Positions 12,808-24,468 of a stretch of 64,000 nucleotides of DNA are shown here, one piece after another. The notes beneath the pieces were generated by a model. That model was not told the origin of the DNA and did not search any database. It saw nothing but the letters and a program-made list of their open reading frames with translations. The position numbers were made by a program, and so were the translations under genes. The stretch covers positions 28,637,267-28,701,266 of the forward strand of contig NC_057920.1 of assembly GCF_018873765.1 (NCBI RefSeq), in the 5' to 3' direction. Origin of the DNA: Telopea speciosissima. Taxonomy: Eukaryota; Streptophyta; Magnoliopsida; Proteales; Proteaceae. Position 1 is the stretch's first letter. Each line of letters opens with the position of its first letter.

Positions 12808-15221
12808 ATAGGTTCTTCATTAAAGACATGTCAAAATCAACTTGCAATCTTTTTCTTCCTCCATTATTATGTTTTGAGCTTTTTTGAATTTTGAGTATTG
12901 TACACAAAATTCAAAGTTGACAATATATGAAACGAAGGAGAAGAGGCCGGCAGCCGCGGCAAGCAGGCACGGCCTGTCAGTCGCCCCTGCTAGCCAGCTT
13001 GTCAGCAGGTGTGGGGCGGGCGGTCATGCGCAGGAGCAGCCTTGCGTGCCGTGCGGCTGTAGGCTGTGGCTAGTGTGCGCGCAGGCAACGGCCTGCTGCC
13101 GTGCGCCGTGTGGGCAACGACCCTTGCATCTGGAAAAAAAAAAGGGTCCATGGAGGTTGGGGAAGATGATTTTTGAAAATTTTTATGTATGCATGTGATG
13201 TAGATTTATAAAGTTCATCTTCTTCATGTCAAATTCCATCTTGTAAACTCCATTATTGGAGTTCTAGTTGAATCTATTTTAATGGAGATTGCTTGAAGAT
13301 GCTCTAATTGTGTTTTGAACACAATAGGACTTTTAGCAAAGTTTCCTAATTAGATTAGGAAAGTTGGATTTGTGAGCAAGATTGTCTAATTAGATTAGGA
13401 AACTTGTATTTGAATTAATTTCTTATTTTGGATAGGAATATAAATCTAATTAAGTTGCTCACAATATTATGAGAATTTAAAAGGGGTGGGATTCTGATTT
13501 CCTATTTGGAATCAAACTCTAACTATTTTCTCTCATAAATAAAAATTGATTTTAAATAGGAATTCTAACTTGATTAGGAAAGTCCAAATTAAAATAGGAT
13601 TCTATTTAATTACAAATTGACCCATGGGACCCACTTTATTAATACATGGATTGGACCGATGGGACCCACACGGTTCGGCTTTGGGCTGAACCAAGGGCCG
13701 ACCCATATGGGTTTGACCCATGGGCCGGTCCATGTGGATCGGACCACTTGGGTCGACTAAATAAAAAAACTATATTTTGAATGAAATATATGCAAATTTT
13801 ATTTTTTAATTTAAAGTTCCACTTGGTGTGATTAATTGAGAATTGATTGGACATCGAGTTTTATGAGAACCGAAATGCATTTTCATTCTAACATTGTTTA
13901 ATTAAAGAAATTTCAGAATAGTTCTTGAAATTGTGTAATAAAACAAGTATGTGTGAAATTATAATTTTGCCCTCATTGCATTTTATTATGAGATAATATA
14001 GAGAATGCAATGCTTTCTTGAGTACATACCTACCTATCATGTATAGATTGCATATCCAACTGCTGGGTATTAAAGTTGATACTTGAATCATTTTTAAAGA
14101 GTTAAAAGTGGGATTATGAGATTCATGTGATACTAGCACTTTGATTTTGAGCAATTGATCTAACCATTTGTTTTGTAGCATGGAATGGTCATAGGATTAA
14201 GTATGTGATGGTTGTTTTATATTTATGTCACTTCTTAATTTTCCCCCCTCTCTTCTTACCGCATTCTAAATGGTCGTATCCCCCTTGAGCAGCCCTATAA
14301 TTGGAGGGTTGGTTTCCCAAGGTTTTCTAAATGGTTGCAAAATTTTAATCTTTATTTTTTAATTCATGAGATGTAATTTAATTTTAAAGTCCAATGGATG
14401 TAACCACTTGAAGACATGAGATGAAAGAAGAGGAACGTGACTTTAAGGAAGACAAAGTTTCGAGTGAGAGCTTCTCAAGTTTCAAGGAGTTGAAGACCTT
14501 CGAGAATCCCATGACCATACCATATTATTGCTTACTTTATTTGCTTTATATGATTTGCTACATGTTAGTACATAGGGTAATATTTGCTTGTGCACGTTAC
14601 TAGATGCATGTGATGTATGATGGTTAGGAGTAACATGGTTAATGCGTAGTAATGTTAAAATTACCTTATTACCCTCGACTAAGTAAAGCAAGTAATAGTG
14701 CGAGAATCTTTAACTGTTAGAATCCTGTGGCCTCCTATCTCGATGAGAGAATGGACTATCCATAGACCACTTTGGGAACTCCAAAAATGCTAACCTTAGT
14801 GATCAGTGGATAAGTAGCATCCTCCCATCTCCGGTGTGATAGAACAATCATAGTAAATAGGTATAGCCTGAGTGTCAGCATTACCTAAGAGCCATGAATT
14901 ATTTTGAGGAGATAGGTACCTACTTGACTTGAGTGTGCAGTGAACTCCGAAAGGCTAAACTGTCACTCAAGTGGCCAAAGTATATTGGAGGTCAACCCTT
15001 ATATTAGGGTATTGATAGTAAAGTATATACATAGTGAACTTCGAAAGGCTAAGCTATGCATATTAAAGGCTTAGAAGACTCCAATTCACATTTTCGACTG
15101 AGAGGGATGTTGATTTCCTGAGTTACCATTGGAATGTGATGCATGTTTCCTTAATTATTTTGATGGTATGGTTGCTAATTAATTATTTGTACATTATTTG
15201 TAGACCCTAACTGCCATCAAT
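12808..15221 (+). other. C1 untranslated leader with GC-rich block
   Basis: About 2.4 kb separates the primer site from gag, with no credible protein. A strikingly GC-rich block (12941-13130) interrupts AT-rich sequence, starting about 135 bases after the primer site. A second GC-rich patch with inverted 'ggccgacccat'/'atgggccggtcc' strings lies at 13650-13755. The 3' part (14700-15120) shares short passages with the leaders of C2 and C5. It is likely structural RNA for packaging or translation (inference). A 104-codon open frame across the GC block looks like a composition effect. Confidence 0.6.
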
Positions 15222-16060
15222 ATGACCAACAACGCCGCCCTCAATTCCCTACTTAATGACAATAGACTGACCGGGACTAATTACCCAGAGTGGAAGTGAA
15301 AGCTTATATTCGTTCTGAAGGTAGAGAAGATCCACCATGTCATTTCTACTGATGGACCTCCCTTACCCCACACCACTGAAGGTGATAACTATGTGGCTAG
15401 GGAGACCTTCAAAGAGAAGGACGCTCTGGCCACCGCCTATATTCTTAGCTCCATTGATAAGAACCTCCAGAGCTCATATGATGACCTGGAATCAGTCAAG
15501 GATGTGATGGAACACTTAGAGCAGACTTTTGGCAAGCAAGATCATCTTGCAAGCCAACAAATCTCCTAGCGTTGTTCTCTGCAAAGATGCATGATAGTAC
15601 CACAATCCAGGATCATATGATGAAGCTTACCAAGCTCTTCTCTGGATTGGAGAATAAGGGTACTCTATTTGAGTTGGACTTCAAGATAGAAATTATCTTT
15701 GCCTCACTTCCTGACGCCTATATCTCCTTTATCATGAACTTCTACATGAATAAAGTAGTGGTTAACAACGTCTCTGAGCTTACTAACATGCTTATAGAAG
15801 CAGAAAGTACACTTAAGAAAAATAAGGTTGTTTCTCTTGTTATTGAGAAGAGTTCTCAAGGTTCAAAGAAAAAGAAAAAGAAGAGGACTAAGAAAAGCAA
15901 GAAAGGCAAGTCAACCGGTGTGAAAGAGGGAGGAGCGCAGAAGAAAAAGGCCAAAGCTGACAAAGGAAAATGTTTCCGTTGTGGCAAGACTAGACACTGA
16001 AAGAGAAACTGCCAAGAGTACCTAGCTTCCTTGAAGAAGGACAAGCCAGAGATAGGTATT
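15222..16060 (+). pseudogene. C1 gag, decayed
   Basis: The ATG at 15222 opens MTNNAALNSLLNDNRLTG, a copia gag start. A stop (TGA, 15297-15299) follows after 25 codons. A frameshift near 15570 leads into a long open part (15572-16000) with the UBN2-like gag core and a Lys-rich tail (15865-15960). The CCHC knuckle CFRCGKTRH-stop-KRNC begins at 15971, with TGA (15998-16000) in place of the Trp codon. The frame stays open after that stop into the protease. Role in the family: RNA binding and particle assembly. Confidence 0.85.
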
Positions 16061-19000
16061 TTTGAATCTTTTGTTGTTTCTGAATTTCTTATGTTGGTTG
16101 GACCAATTGACATGCGGTATGTGGACTCTGGGTCCACCGCACACATTTGCAATAAGTTGTAGGGGTTTCAGGAGAGCAAAAGGACAAGAAGGAATAAGAT
16201 CACCCTCAAAGTTGGAACTAGAGATGAAGCTGAAGTAGTAGCTGTAAGAACTTTTTTCATTTATTTTAGCAATGCTAGTTATTTGAAACTTAATAATTGT
16301 TATTACGTACCTGGATTTAGTAGGAATTTGATTTCAGTTTCAAGACCTTCAGGGCAAGTTTATTGCCTCTGGTTTTAAATTGAATTGTCTTTACTTTCTC
16401 AATTCTGTCTTGAATGAATCCGGTGATTCCAACATGAATGTTAATGTAATGAAAAGAAAGTACTCTCCAAATAATCATATGTATTTATGGCATCTTAGAT
16501 TAGGCCACATAGGGATAGACAGGATAAATAGGTTAGTTAAGGATGGACCTCTTGAAAGTCTAGAGGTTCTGCCATTTCCAACTTGTGAATCATGTCTACA
16601 AGGTAAAATGGCCAAGTTACCCTTTCCTAAGAAAGGAGGAAGTGCCAACGGAACGTTAGATTTAATCCACTCAGACGTTTGTGGACCACTGAATATCACT
16701 GCTAGGCAGGGATATCAGTACTTCGTTACTTTCATCGATGACTATTCACGTTATGGCTATGTTTATCTAATGTATCGCAAATTGAAAACCTTTGAAAAGT
16801 TCAAAGAGTTCCAAGTCAAGGTTGAGAACCAATTAGATAAGCGTATTAAATGCCTCAGATTCTATCGAGGAGGTGAATACTTATCCGACGAATTCTTGGA
16901 CCACTTACGAGATAAGGGGATCTTATCACATCTAACGGCACTAGACACACCACAACAAAATGGTGTGTCAGAGCGTAGAAATAGAACTCTGTTAGATATG
17001 GTTCGATCCATGCTCACCTATTCTCAGCTGCACTTGTCATTTTGGGGATATGCATTGGAAACGGGTATATACATTCTAAACAGGGTTCCAAGCAAGTTTG
17101 TGCCCAAGACACCATATGAGTTGTGGACAGGGCGCAAGCCTAGTCTACGACACTTTAAGGTATGGGGTTGTGTTTCACATGTGAAATGACAGCATGCAAA
17201 CAAGCTTGAACCCAGGACTGATAGATGCCATTTCCTAGGATACCCCAAAGGCATTGTGGGTTACTATTTCTATAACCCAATAGAGAAAAAGGTGTTTACA
17301 AGTAAACACACCATGTTTCTCGAGGATGACCAAATTTCACCCAGAACAGAGCTGGTTGTAATTCAAAAGTTGGATAACATGGATACTCAGATGGTCCCTA
17401 CGCCACCACTCGTTGATACTTCACCACCGGTGATGGATCCTATAGAGCCTAGGCACAGTGGGAGAACAATCAGGGCTCCTGACCGTTTGGTTTTATTTAG
17501 CAAGGAATCAAACAAAGTAGAAGAGTTCTACATGGTCACCGATAATTTGGATACGGATCCCTGCACCTACCAAGAGGCTATAGCAGATGTGGATGCAACT
17601 AGATGGTTAGATGCTATGAAAGCCGAAATGGACTTCATGTACTCCAATGGCGTTTGGACTCTAGTGGATCCACCTGAAGGCAATAAGCCTATAGGATGCA
17701 AATGGATCTACAAGAAGAAGAAAGGTGTCAATTGAAGTGTGGAGAGATATAAGGCAAGGCTGGTAGCTAAGGGCTATACCCAAAGAGAAGGCATAGACTA
17801 TGAGGAGACCTTCTCGCCAGTCGCAATGTTAAAATCCATATGGATTTTACTTTCTATAGTGGCACACTTCGATTTTGAGATCTGGCAGATGGATGTCCAG
17901 ATAGCCTTCCTGAATGGACATCTTGATGAGGACATTTACATGTCTCAGCTAGAGGGGTTCATTTCCCATGGGGAAGAGAACAAAGTGTGCAAATTGTTGA
18001 AGTCAATCTATGGACTTAAACAAGCATCTAGAAGCTGGAACATCAGGTTTGATCAAACGATCAAAGAGTTTGGTTTTGATCAGAATGTTGATGAGCCATG
18101 TGTCTACAAGAAATTCAATGGGAGTTCGGTCTATTTCCTTGTCCTGTATGTAGATGACATACTTCTCATTGGGAATGATGTTGGAATGCTCACTTCTATT
18201 AAGAGATGGTTTTCCACCAACTTCTCGATGAAAGACCTGGGTGATGCCACGTATATACTAGGCATCAAGATAGTCAGAGATAGGAAATGCAAAATTCTAG
18301 GTCTATCCCAAGCTAATTACATAGACAAAGTTCTGGAGAGGCTTAGAATGAAAGATTCTAAAAGAGGAAACGTTCCCTTTAGACATGGCATAGCACTTTC
18401 TAAGTCACAATGTCCACAGACCCCTGAGGACATAGAAACTATGAAAGGGGTTCCATATGCTTCGGCCATTGGAAGCCTCATGTATGCAATGCTATGTACT
18501 AGACCAGATATTTATCATGCAGTTGGTATGGTTAGTCGATTCCAATCAAACCCTGGACAGGAACATTGGATAGTTGTTAAGTGCATCATGAAGTACTTGA
18601 GAAGAACAAAAGATTATTTCCTTGTTTATGGTGCAGATAACTTATTAGTAGTAGAGTGCATAGACTCAGATTTCTAGTCAGATAAAGATAACCGGAAATT
18701 AACATCTGGCATGATATTTATGCTAGGAGGAGGGACTGTCATATGGAAGAGTACAAAGCAGAAGTCAACGATGGATTCCACAACTGAGCCTGAATACTTA
18801 GAAGCTTGTGAAGCAGCTAAGGAAGGGGTATGGCTGAGAAAATTTCTCACCGACATGGAGGTAATACCTGACCTCATTAAAGACCCCATGACTTTGTTAT
18901 GTGATAACAAAGGAGCCATTGCTCAAGCTAAGGAACCAAGAGCAAATCAGAAGAACAAGTACGTGGAGCGCAAGTATCATCTCATTCGAGAGATAATACA

Positions 19001-19135
19001 AAGAGGGGATGTATCGATTGCCAAAGTTGATTCTGCAGATAATTTTTCCGACCCCTTAACCAAGGGACTTACTCCTGTAGTATTTAATAGACATGTTGAG
19101 AACATGGAGATAAAATATGTTGGATTTTGTTTAAT
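16061..19135 (+). pseudogene. C1 pol: protease, integrase, reverse transcriptase, RNase H
   Basis: Protease: YVDSGSTAHICN near 16117. Pre-integrase zinc-binding region: [13 protein letters not shown] (about 16490) and CESCLQGKM. Integrase core: HSDVCGP (first Asp), then FYRGGEY near 16860, where the family has SDRGGEY, so the second catalytic Asp is Tyr. The Glu in GVSERRNRT is kept. Reverse transcriptase: 'IGCKWIYKKK' (about 17690), '[15 protein letters not shown]', 'DVQIAFLNG', '[10 protein letters not shown]' and the catalytic YVDD (about 18148-18160). RNase H: 'STTEPEYLEACEAAKEG' and 'CDNKGAIAQAKEP'. Stops at 17187-17189, 17733-17735 and 18675-18677 break an otherwise long frame. Few lesions suggest moderate age. 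Confidence 0.92.
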
Positions 19136-19137
19136 GT

Positions 19138-19150
19138 ACAAGTGGGAGAT
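19138..19150 (+). other. C1 polypurine tract
   Basis: 'acaagtgggagat' lies immediately before the 3' LTR start TGTTGG at 19151. It is the usual purine-rich primer for plus-strand synthesis in copia elements; the same string precedes the LTR of C3 (minus strand) and a one-base variant that of C2. Confidence 0.8.
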
Positions 19151-20397
19151 TGTTGGATGTAACGTTTATGTGTCCATCAAATCCAATTTAATTTGATTAA
19201 ATTAATTAATTTAGTTTTATTTAATTATGTGCTTGTCATAATTGTATATTGCATTTATCCAATTCAAACCATTTTGTTCACAACTACGGATAGATTTGGG
19301 CAATCTGTTCTATGGTTGCTATATTTTACATTCGTACAATAGTGATTGGACCAAAATATAAATATAGGCACATTTCGTGTTGAACATGATCCACGGTGAT
19401 TCCTGAATTATTCACCGTCAAGTTGTAGTTGCAACGGGAGTCTCCTTTAGTTATTTTCTCTGTACTTGAGAGACACTTGCCATTTTATTTATGTTCTGTA
19501 CATTTGTGGTGTGTCAATGGTTGATGTCTACCGAAAGGACTGACTATATATCAGCCGCTCAGTGTGTACAATGTAAATAGTTATGGATGTGATGCTCAAT
19601 AAAGTTTCCACTGCCCATAAAGGGAGAACACCAAAAAGAGAGTGAATGGATTTGATTGTGCCAAATCCAAGGCCTTGGTATTTTGTAAAGTATTTGCAAA
19701 GAGTATTTTATTTTATTAATATTAGATTATATATATTTTGAAAAAGAATTTTTGAAGAATTTTATGGCCAATCAAAGTCCTCCATACTCTCGTGATAAAT
19801 TATAATGGACTGGAATTGTGGCGGGGACATTTATTCCATGATTACAATGGCCCATTATAGGTGTTAGCAGTGTGGAGAGAAAATGTAATAAAATTACCTA
19901 CCGCAAGGGGTTTTTTAGGTTACGCTTTGGTAGGATCGTCCTTTACTACGATTTTGGATAAGTTTTATCCTTATGTGCAATTTAAGATAATCTTATGGGC
20001 TACCCTTTAGGATCACACCACTTGGTTAGATCTGGACCGTAGGTTTGCCACCTCCTCAATTAGGTCTCTATATATATAAAGAGACCTAAGGCCAAGGATG
20101 ATTGATGATGATAGAAAAAAAATCATTAGAACAATTTACACAAAATTGTGAGAGAGCTTAGAGAGAGAAAAAGAGAGTCTTCTTCTTCCTCAAGCACTAT
20201 TGGCCATTGGAGGTGAAGCAAGCTTGGGAGATCTTCTTCATATGTTGCATTCCTTTAGAGGAACACACCATTTGAGTGTTCTAGGTGACCTTGCTCTCCC
20301 CTTGAGGTTAGTACATTAATGTGTTTATTGAGATCCTTGCATTCTCATAAAATTTTGTGATTACATGAGAATCTCATTGCTTCCGCCGCCACTAACA
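19151..20397 (+). repeat. C1 3' LTR
   Basis: A 1247-bp LTR, TGTTGGATGT...CCACTAACA, matching the outer parts of 9741-12793 and the solo LTR at 32056-33302 (also 1247 bp). A TATA-like 'tatatatataaagagacc' lies near 20070-20087. It is followed by the target duplication GATGT. Confidence 0.92.
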
Positions 20398-20402
20398 GAT
20401 GT

Positions 20403-21253
20403 GTGATGGATAATATATAGGTATGGTATTCAACATGAGGGTACTATTTATTCAACTTCTAGTTCAATTGAACTTAGAGTCATGTATGATACAATATGTC
20501 TCCCATTAGATGAGTTGCATCTGCATTTATTTACAGTAGTGCAACTTTGAGAGATACAATTATTTCTATAACAAATTAAATTTCCTAACTATCTTTTTTT
20601 CAAGATGCTTTGATAGTGCTCGTCTTGATTATTATTTATGTCGTGGTTGCAGCCTACATGGCCTTCCTTCCTAAGGAGAAAAAGTATTGACTGGCCTTTG
20701 ATAGCAGTTTCGTGAAGATGTCATTTTTTATGTTCTTGTGTTTAAGTTTTATGACAATAGTTTGATGTATTTGGGAAATCTTTTCTCTTATGGAGGTTTC
20801 AAGTGATTGATCTTTAGTTCTATTTTTATAAACTTGTTTGGTGATGGCATCAAAACTATATTTGGGTTCGTTTATTTGATTATCATTAATTCTTCATTAT
20901 AGTCTTGAGAAGCTTATTACATGTGATCTCAGGCAGTTTAAAGAAGTAAAACTATGATTTCATATTTTAAGTTGCTGCTTTATAAAGCAGGGACAACTTG
21001 AAGTTCATGATAGTGAAAAAATTCACAACAATAATGCACCCGCCTCGTTAAGAACCATTAAACTTCTTCTCCCTTTTCTACAGTGCCTAGAACTGTTTAG
21101 GAATGGTACCATCTCATCGCGTTAGTAATTGAAACCAGGATCTAGGTTCGGTCCCGTTAACTAAATGGGATGGTTCTGGGATTGGCACTTTTGGTACCAG
21201 TATTGGTGCAGTCCCGTCTCAAATTCCAGGAACCATCCCAATTGACACCCTTA
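20403..21253 (+). other. Right part of the hAT element
   Basis: This stretch runs from the C1 target duplication to the hAT right end. I see no protein continuing the transposase; it is probably 3' untranslated and subterminal DNA. 'ggttctgggattggcac' and similar strings near 21170-21240 mirror the left subterminal region. Confidence 0.6.
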
Positions 21254-22402
21254 ACTATGACTGCAAGATGGGTGGGAGTGACATAGCCTCAATTGTCTCT
21301 CCCACTTGGCATAAATAATGTGTTAATACATTTGCAATGAAAATTACACCCTCCAAAACTATTACAGGGAAATAATGAAAAAAAAAAACATTGAACTCTT
21401 AAAGAAAATAATTTACTGCAAATGTCTCTCAATCAACACCATTGAGCAGGTATCAATCTACGATCACGATCATATCACCATCAAATAAAAATAAAATCTA
21501 ATCCTATTTATTACATTCTCTTTAAATAAATAAAACTCAGGAAACCAACCTACTAATTGGACTGCTAGAGGGGAATTACAACCTTTACATAAAGAGAGAA
21601 AGAGAATAGAAAATCACATTCATCACCATATACATGCCATGCCATTTACATAATGCATCTCATAATTATAATTTTAAAATCCCAAAACCATAGTCATCAT
21701 ATTGCACATGATCCTCTAAATTTTATTCTAATTTTATGTGAAAAGCAATGAAAAACACATAATCTCACATTAATTCTTAGTATTCCATGACATCCCATGT
21801 CCCAAAGTTCATATACATCCAATGCACATATAAAATTAGAGCCAAGTTCAACTTAAAATACCATATGAATCCACATACATAAACAACTTTAAATATTAGG
21901 CACATATCAACAAAAGAGAATGTGGGTGAAGAGAAGCCTTCATCCATCTTCCCCAAAGATCATCTTTTTCCTCCACACCCTAATTTTTTTTATTTGAATT
22001 AATGCTATTAGAAAGACGCAACAAAGGAAGAAGGTAGGGGCACCAAGCCTTATAGGCACTCGACCAGTAGGCTATGTGCGCAACAGAGAAGGTACAATGG
22101 CAGAGGCACGCATTATCGACCCATGGTCATAGGCTGTGGGGACTAGCAGCGGCATGGCCAGAGGCGACATAGGTATGGGATAAACGGGGCCAGAAGCCGA
22201 GCTGTACTACAGGCCCATAGGAAAAATTTTTACACACTTTTCACTATCGCATGGCTAGGGCCCATGCGCGGCCAATGACCTTGCGGCGGTGCTTCACCGA
22301 CAATTTGGGCATGAATAATTTTTTTATCAGAATAAAAAACAAAAAAATGGACCACACACAATATGAAAAGAAAATTTGAAGGTTTTCCCATACAGATGCA
22401 AG
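21254..22402 (-). other. C5 leader with GC-rich block
   Basis: No gene. Read on the minus strand, this is the sequence downstream of the C5 primer site. A GC-rich block lies at about 22270-22040, beginning about 135 bases from the primer site. That is the same offset as in C1, although the two sequences differ. The rest is AT-rich and continues beyond the hAT at 6864. Confidence 0.6.
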
Positions 22403-22414
22403 GCTCTGATACCA
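22403..22414 (-). other. C5 primer binding site (tRNA-iMet)
   Basis: The plus strand reads GCTCTGATACCA, which is TGGTATCAGAGC on the minus strand: a perfect initiator-Met tRNA primer site, one base from the LTR edge at 22416. This fixes the orientation of C5. Confidence 0.9.
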
Positions 22415-22415
22415 C

Positions 22416-22874
22416 TGTTAGAATTACTGGTACAATTTGGTGGAAGTGAGATTTAAATCGTTGCTATCGATGGGAGAAATCATTAAACCTCATAATTAAA
22501 CTTAGGGTTTTGATCATTACCTGAAACTTCACAATCACAAAGCTTCCACGTGTTCTTAACCCTTTTGCAATGAGTCCCACACACACGTAAAACTTTACGT
22601 TCCCTTGAATGCAAGCTCCTCTATAATTAATTAGGTTTTTACCAAAACCATGATCACAGACTGATAGAGAAGGGGAGAGCTCTAATTCACTGGAGAAGAT
22701 GGAAAGCCTCAGCTATTGTGTTGAACAATTATGAGAGCATGCACTAAGGTTTCACAACACATCTATATATGATACAAAATCCTAGTGCTAAGTGATGTGG
22801 TAATTACAAAATTATCCCTAGCCTTTCTTAATAGGAATTGGATTTCAATTCCTAATCGAATTCCTTTTCCAACA
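22416..22874 (-). repeat. C5 5' LTR
   Basis: A 459-bp LTR. On the plus strand it reads TGTTAGAATT...TTTTCCAACA, so on the minus strand it starts TGTTGGAAAA and ends AATTCTAACA. 'catctatatatgatac' near 22755 supplies a TATA-like core. It directly abuts the degraded start of copia C4. No partner LTR was found. Confidence 0.85.
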
Positions 22875-22899
22875 CTGAACCCCTACACCATGGCCTTGG

Positions 22900-23236
22900 G
22901 CAAGAACCTTTCCCCATTAAGTTATACACTAGGGACCAACTGGGCAAGAGGATAAATTATGAGTCCAAGTATAGTAGGCGGATCAACCCAAAATGTAAGG
23001 GAATCAATCCCAATTGTAACCAGGAGTATGTTTCTTTGTATGGAAGGATTCTCTCCTCAATCACTCCTTTAGTCACTCAAAAGTTCATCTTATATAAGGA
23101 CTATGATCACAAGGGATAGTCATAGTGAAATTGCTTTCACAATGGACATAGGTTGCTTTCACAACAGAATCATGTTAAACTTGGACTCTATCTCTTCTCT
23201 CCTTCTCTTTCTCAACCTAATAGTCTTTATCTAACA
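22900..23236 (+). repeat. C4 5' LTR, left edge eroded
   Basis: It matches 34770-35090 from 'ctagggacc' onward and ends ...ATCTAACA at 23236. The left ~50 bases do not match the 3' LTR, so the start is uncertain. 'agatatcagagc' at 23237-23248 is a degraded tRNA-Met primer site. Confidence 0.8.
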
Positions 23237-23328
23237 AGATATCAGAGCACCAGGCCACATATGGAATTCTTCCTCCCATCACAATCCCATCCTCTTCTTT
23301 CACTACCAGCAACGCCTTTCCCTCCCTT

Positions 23329-23383
23329 TTTTTTTTTTTTTTTTTTTTGCTAAGAGTCAGCAAGTGTATTGCATTAGATGAAA

Positions 23384-23414
<31 letters not shown>

Positions 23415-23951
23415 AATACAAAGAAAAATCATTGGATTGTTTATCCACCTTCGGCATGGGCATCAGTAAATAACTAACCCAATCAAAACATGAAGGAACA
23501 ACTACATAAAATGGTATTTGGGTCTATGCTGAAAATTCCAGCTAATATCATGAGTAACGAAAGGCAGAACACTATCCCACATACATGAATCTCAAGATGT
23601 AGCCACGTGCTTTGCCAATTTATCTCTACACAATGTATTTCACGGTAACAATGTGAGATTGACCATGAGATACTATCCGAATAGCCCTTGAAGAACAACC
23701 ACTTCTGCTGAAAGCAATATGGGATTGTTTGGCTTTTAATACAACTCACCACTAATTGGGAATCGCTTTTGATCCATAATTTGTATATCCGCATTTCAAA
23801 GGCATAATGAAGACCAATAAAGAATGCTGCAAACTCTGCCATAAAATTAGTACCTACTCCCTCATAATATGCAATGCTATGCAGCAGGAAACCACTATAA
23901 TCCCTAAATACCCCACCTGCTCCAGAATTGTCCAGGTTACCAAGTGAGCAT
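23329..23951 (-). mobile_element. 5'-truncated LINE insertion with 15-bp target duplication
   Basis: The 15-bp string GCCTTTCCCTCCCTT occurs at 23314-23328 and 23952-23966, a perfect target duplication. A poly(T) run at 23327-23348 is the poly(A) tail of a minus-strand element. On the minus strand (23936-23690) the reading is the LINE-type RNase H domain: 'GAGGVFRDYSGFL', 'FMAEFAAFFIGLHYA' and 'LWIKSDSQLVV', with the family's GG, E and D positions visible. Only this C-terminal domain is left, typical of 5'-truncated L1-like insertions. A GA microsatellite at 23387-23412 lies in its 3' untranslated part. Confidence 0.88.
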
Positions 23952-24468
23952 GCCTTTCCCTCCCTTAACAATTTCTTATCCTTTAAACTTTCGGACCCCA
24001 ACTACTTACTTTGGTGATCCCAACTAGTTCCCCTCCTAAAAAGTTATGACCAATTCGGGATTGTTGATGGCACTTTACCCTGTCCACTCACTATCACCGT
24101 GGACAACAACACCATTACTGTTGACTCTCCTTCGCTAGTACCAAATCCGGCCTATCTCCAGTAGAGCCGACATGATCAACTACTCATGTGTTGGATAATT
24201 GACTCCCTCACTAAACTGGTGCATGTCCAAATTGTTGGATGCGCAACCTCCAAAGAGGTATGGACGAGTTTGGAGCATATTTATTCTACTTCCTCAACAA
24301 CACGTATTATGCAACTTCACTTGCAATTGTAAAATATAAAGCGTGGTGGCTCTTCGATCCATGAATACTTGCTGAAGGTCAAAACCACTACCGATCAATT
24401 AGCAGTTGTTGGAAAGGTAGTCTCCGATGAAGAACTGTGTCTTTACGTTCTTAATGGCCTAGGACCGG

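Larger units (their letters stand above)
9741..20397 (+). mobile_element. Complete Ty1/copia element C1, with target duplication
   Basis: The element is bounded by TGTTGG...CTAACA at both LTRs and by a perfect 5-bp target duplication, GATGT (9736-9740 and 20398-20402). Order: 5' LTR (with an inserted solo LTR), tRNA-Met primer site, long leader, gag, protease, integrase, reverse transcriptase, RNase H, polypurine tract, 3' LTR. This is the copia gene order (integrase before reverse transcriptase). It sits inside the hAT element, after the transposase C-terminus. In the first ~70 bases the LTRs differ at about four sites, mostly C/T, so it is not very recent. The coding region carries several stops, mostly single base changes. 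Confidence 0.93.
6873..21253 (+). mobile_element. hAT-superfamily DNA transposon, interrupted by copia C1
   Basis: The left end TAAGAGTGTCATTTTGGGA (6873) and the inverted right end (reverse complement TAAGGGTGTCAATTGGGA, ending 21253) are imperfect terminal inverted repeats. They are flanked by an 8-bp target duplication with one mismatch: acaatgac (6865-6872) and actatgac (21254-21261). Subterminal regions (6880-7050 and 21100-21240) are rich in 'ggaacc' and 'gggac' strings, as is typical for hAT ends. Without the copia the element is about 3.7 kb, a normal autonomous hAT size. It encodes a decayed BED-type transposase on the plus strand. It inserted into the leader of copia C5. Confidence 0.85.
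4904..22874 (-). mobile_element. Ty1/copia element C5, minus strand, split by a hAT
   Basis: Read on the minus strand, the parts are: 5' LTR (22874-22416), primer site (22414-22403), leader (22402-21254), then the hAT insertion (21253-6873, 8-bp target duplication), more leader (6864-6208), gag and protease (6207-4904). Integrase, reverse transcriptase and the 3' LTR are missing; the element stops where the LTR-like block ending at 4898 begins. The leader shares short passages with those of C1 and C2 ('ggccaa' followed by matching text), so the three belong to related lineages. The coding part is decayed. Confidence 0.8.

Noticed and set aside
12884..13198. 104-codon open frame in GC-rich DNA
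   Set aside because: It lies in the C1 leader. Cys/Ala/Gly-rich reading comes from GC-rich composition and matches no family.
13650..13760. Small structured RNA gene
   Set aside because: The inverted GC-rich strings are suggestive, but they lie in a retrotransposon leader and no known RNA family or promoter was seen.
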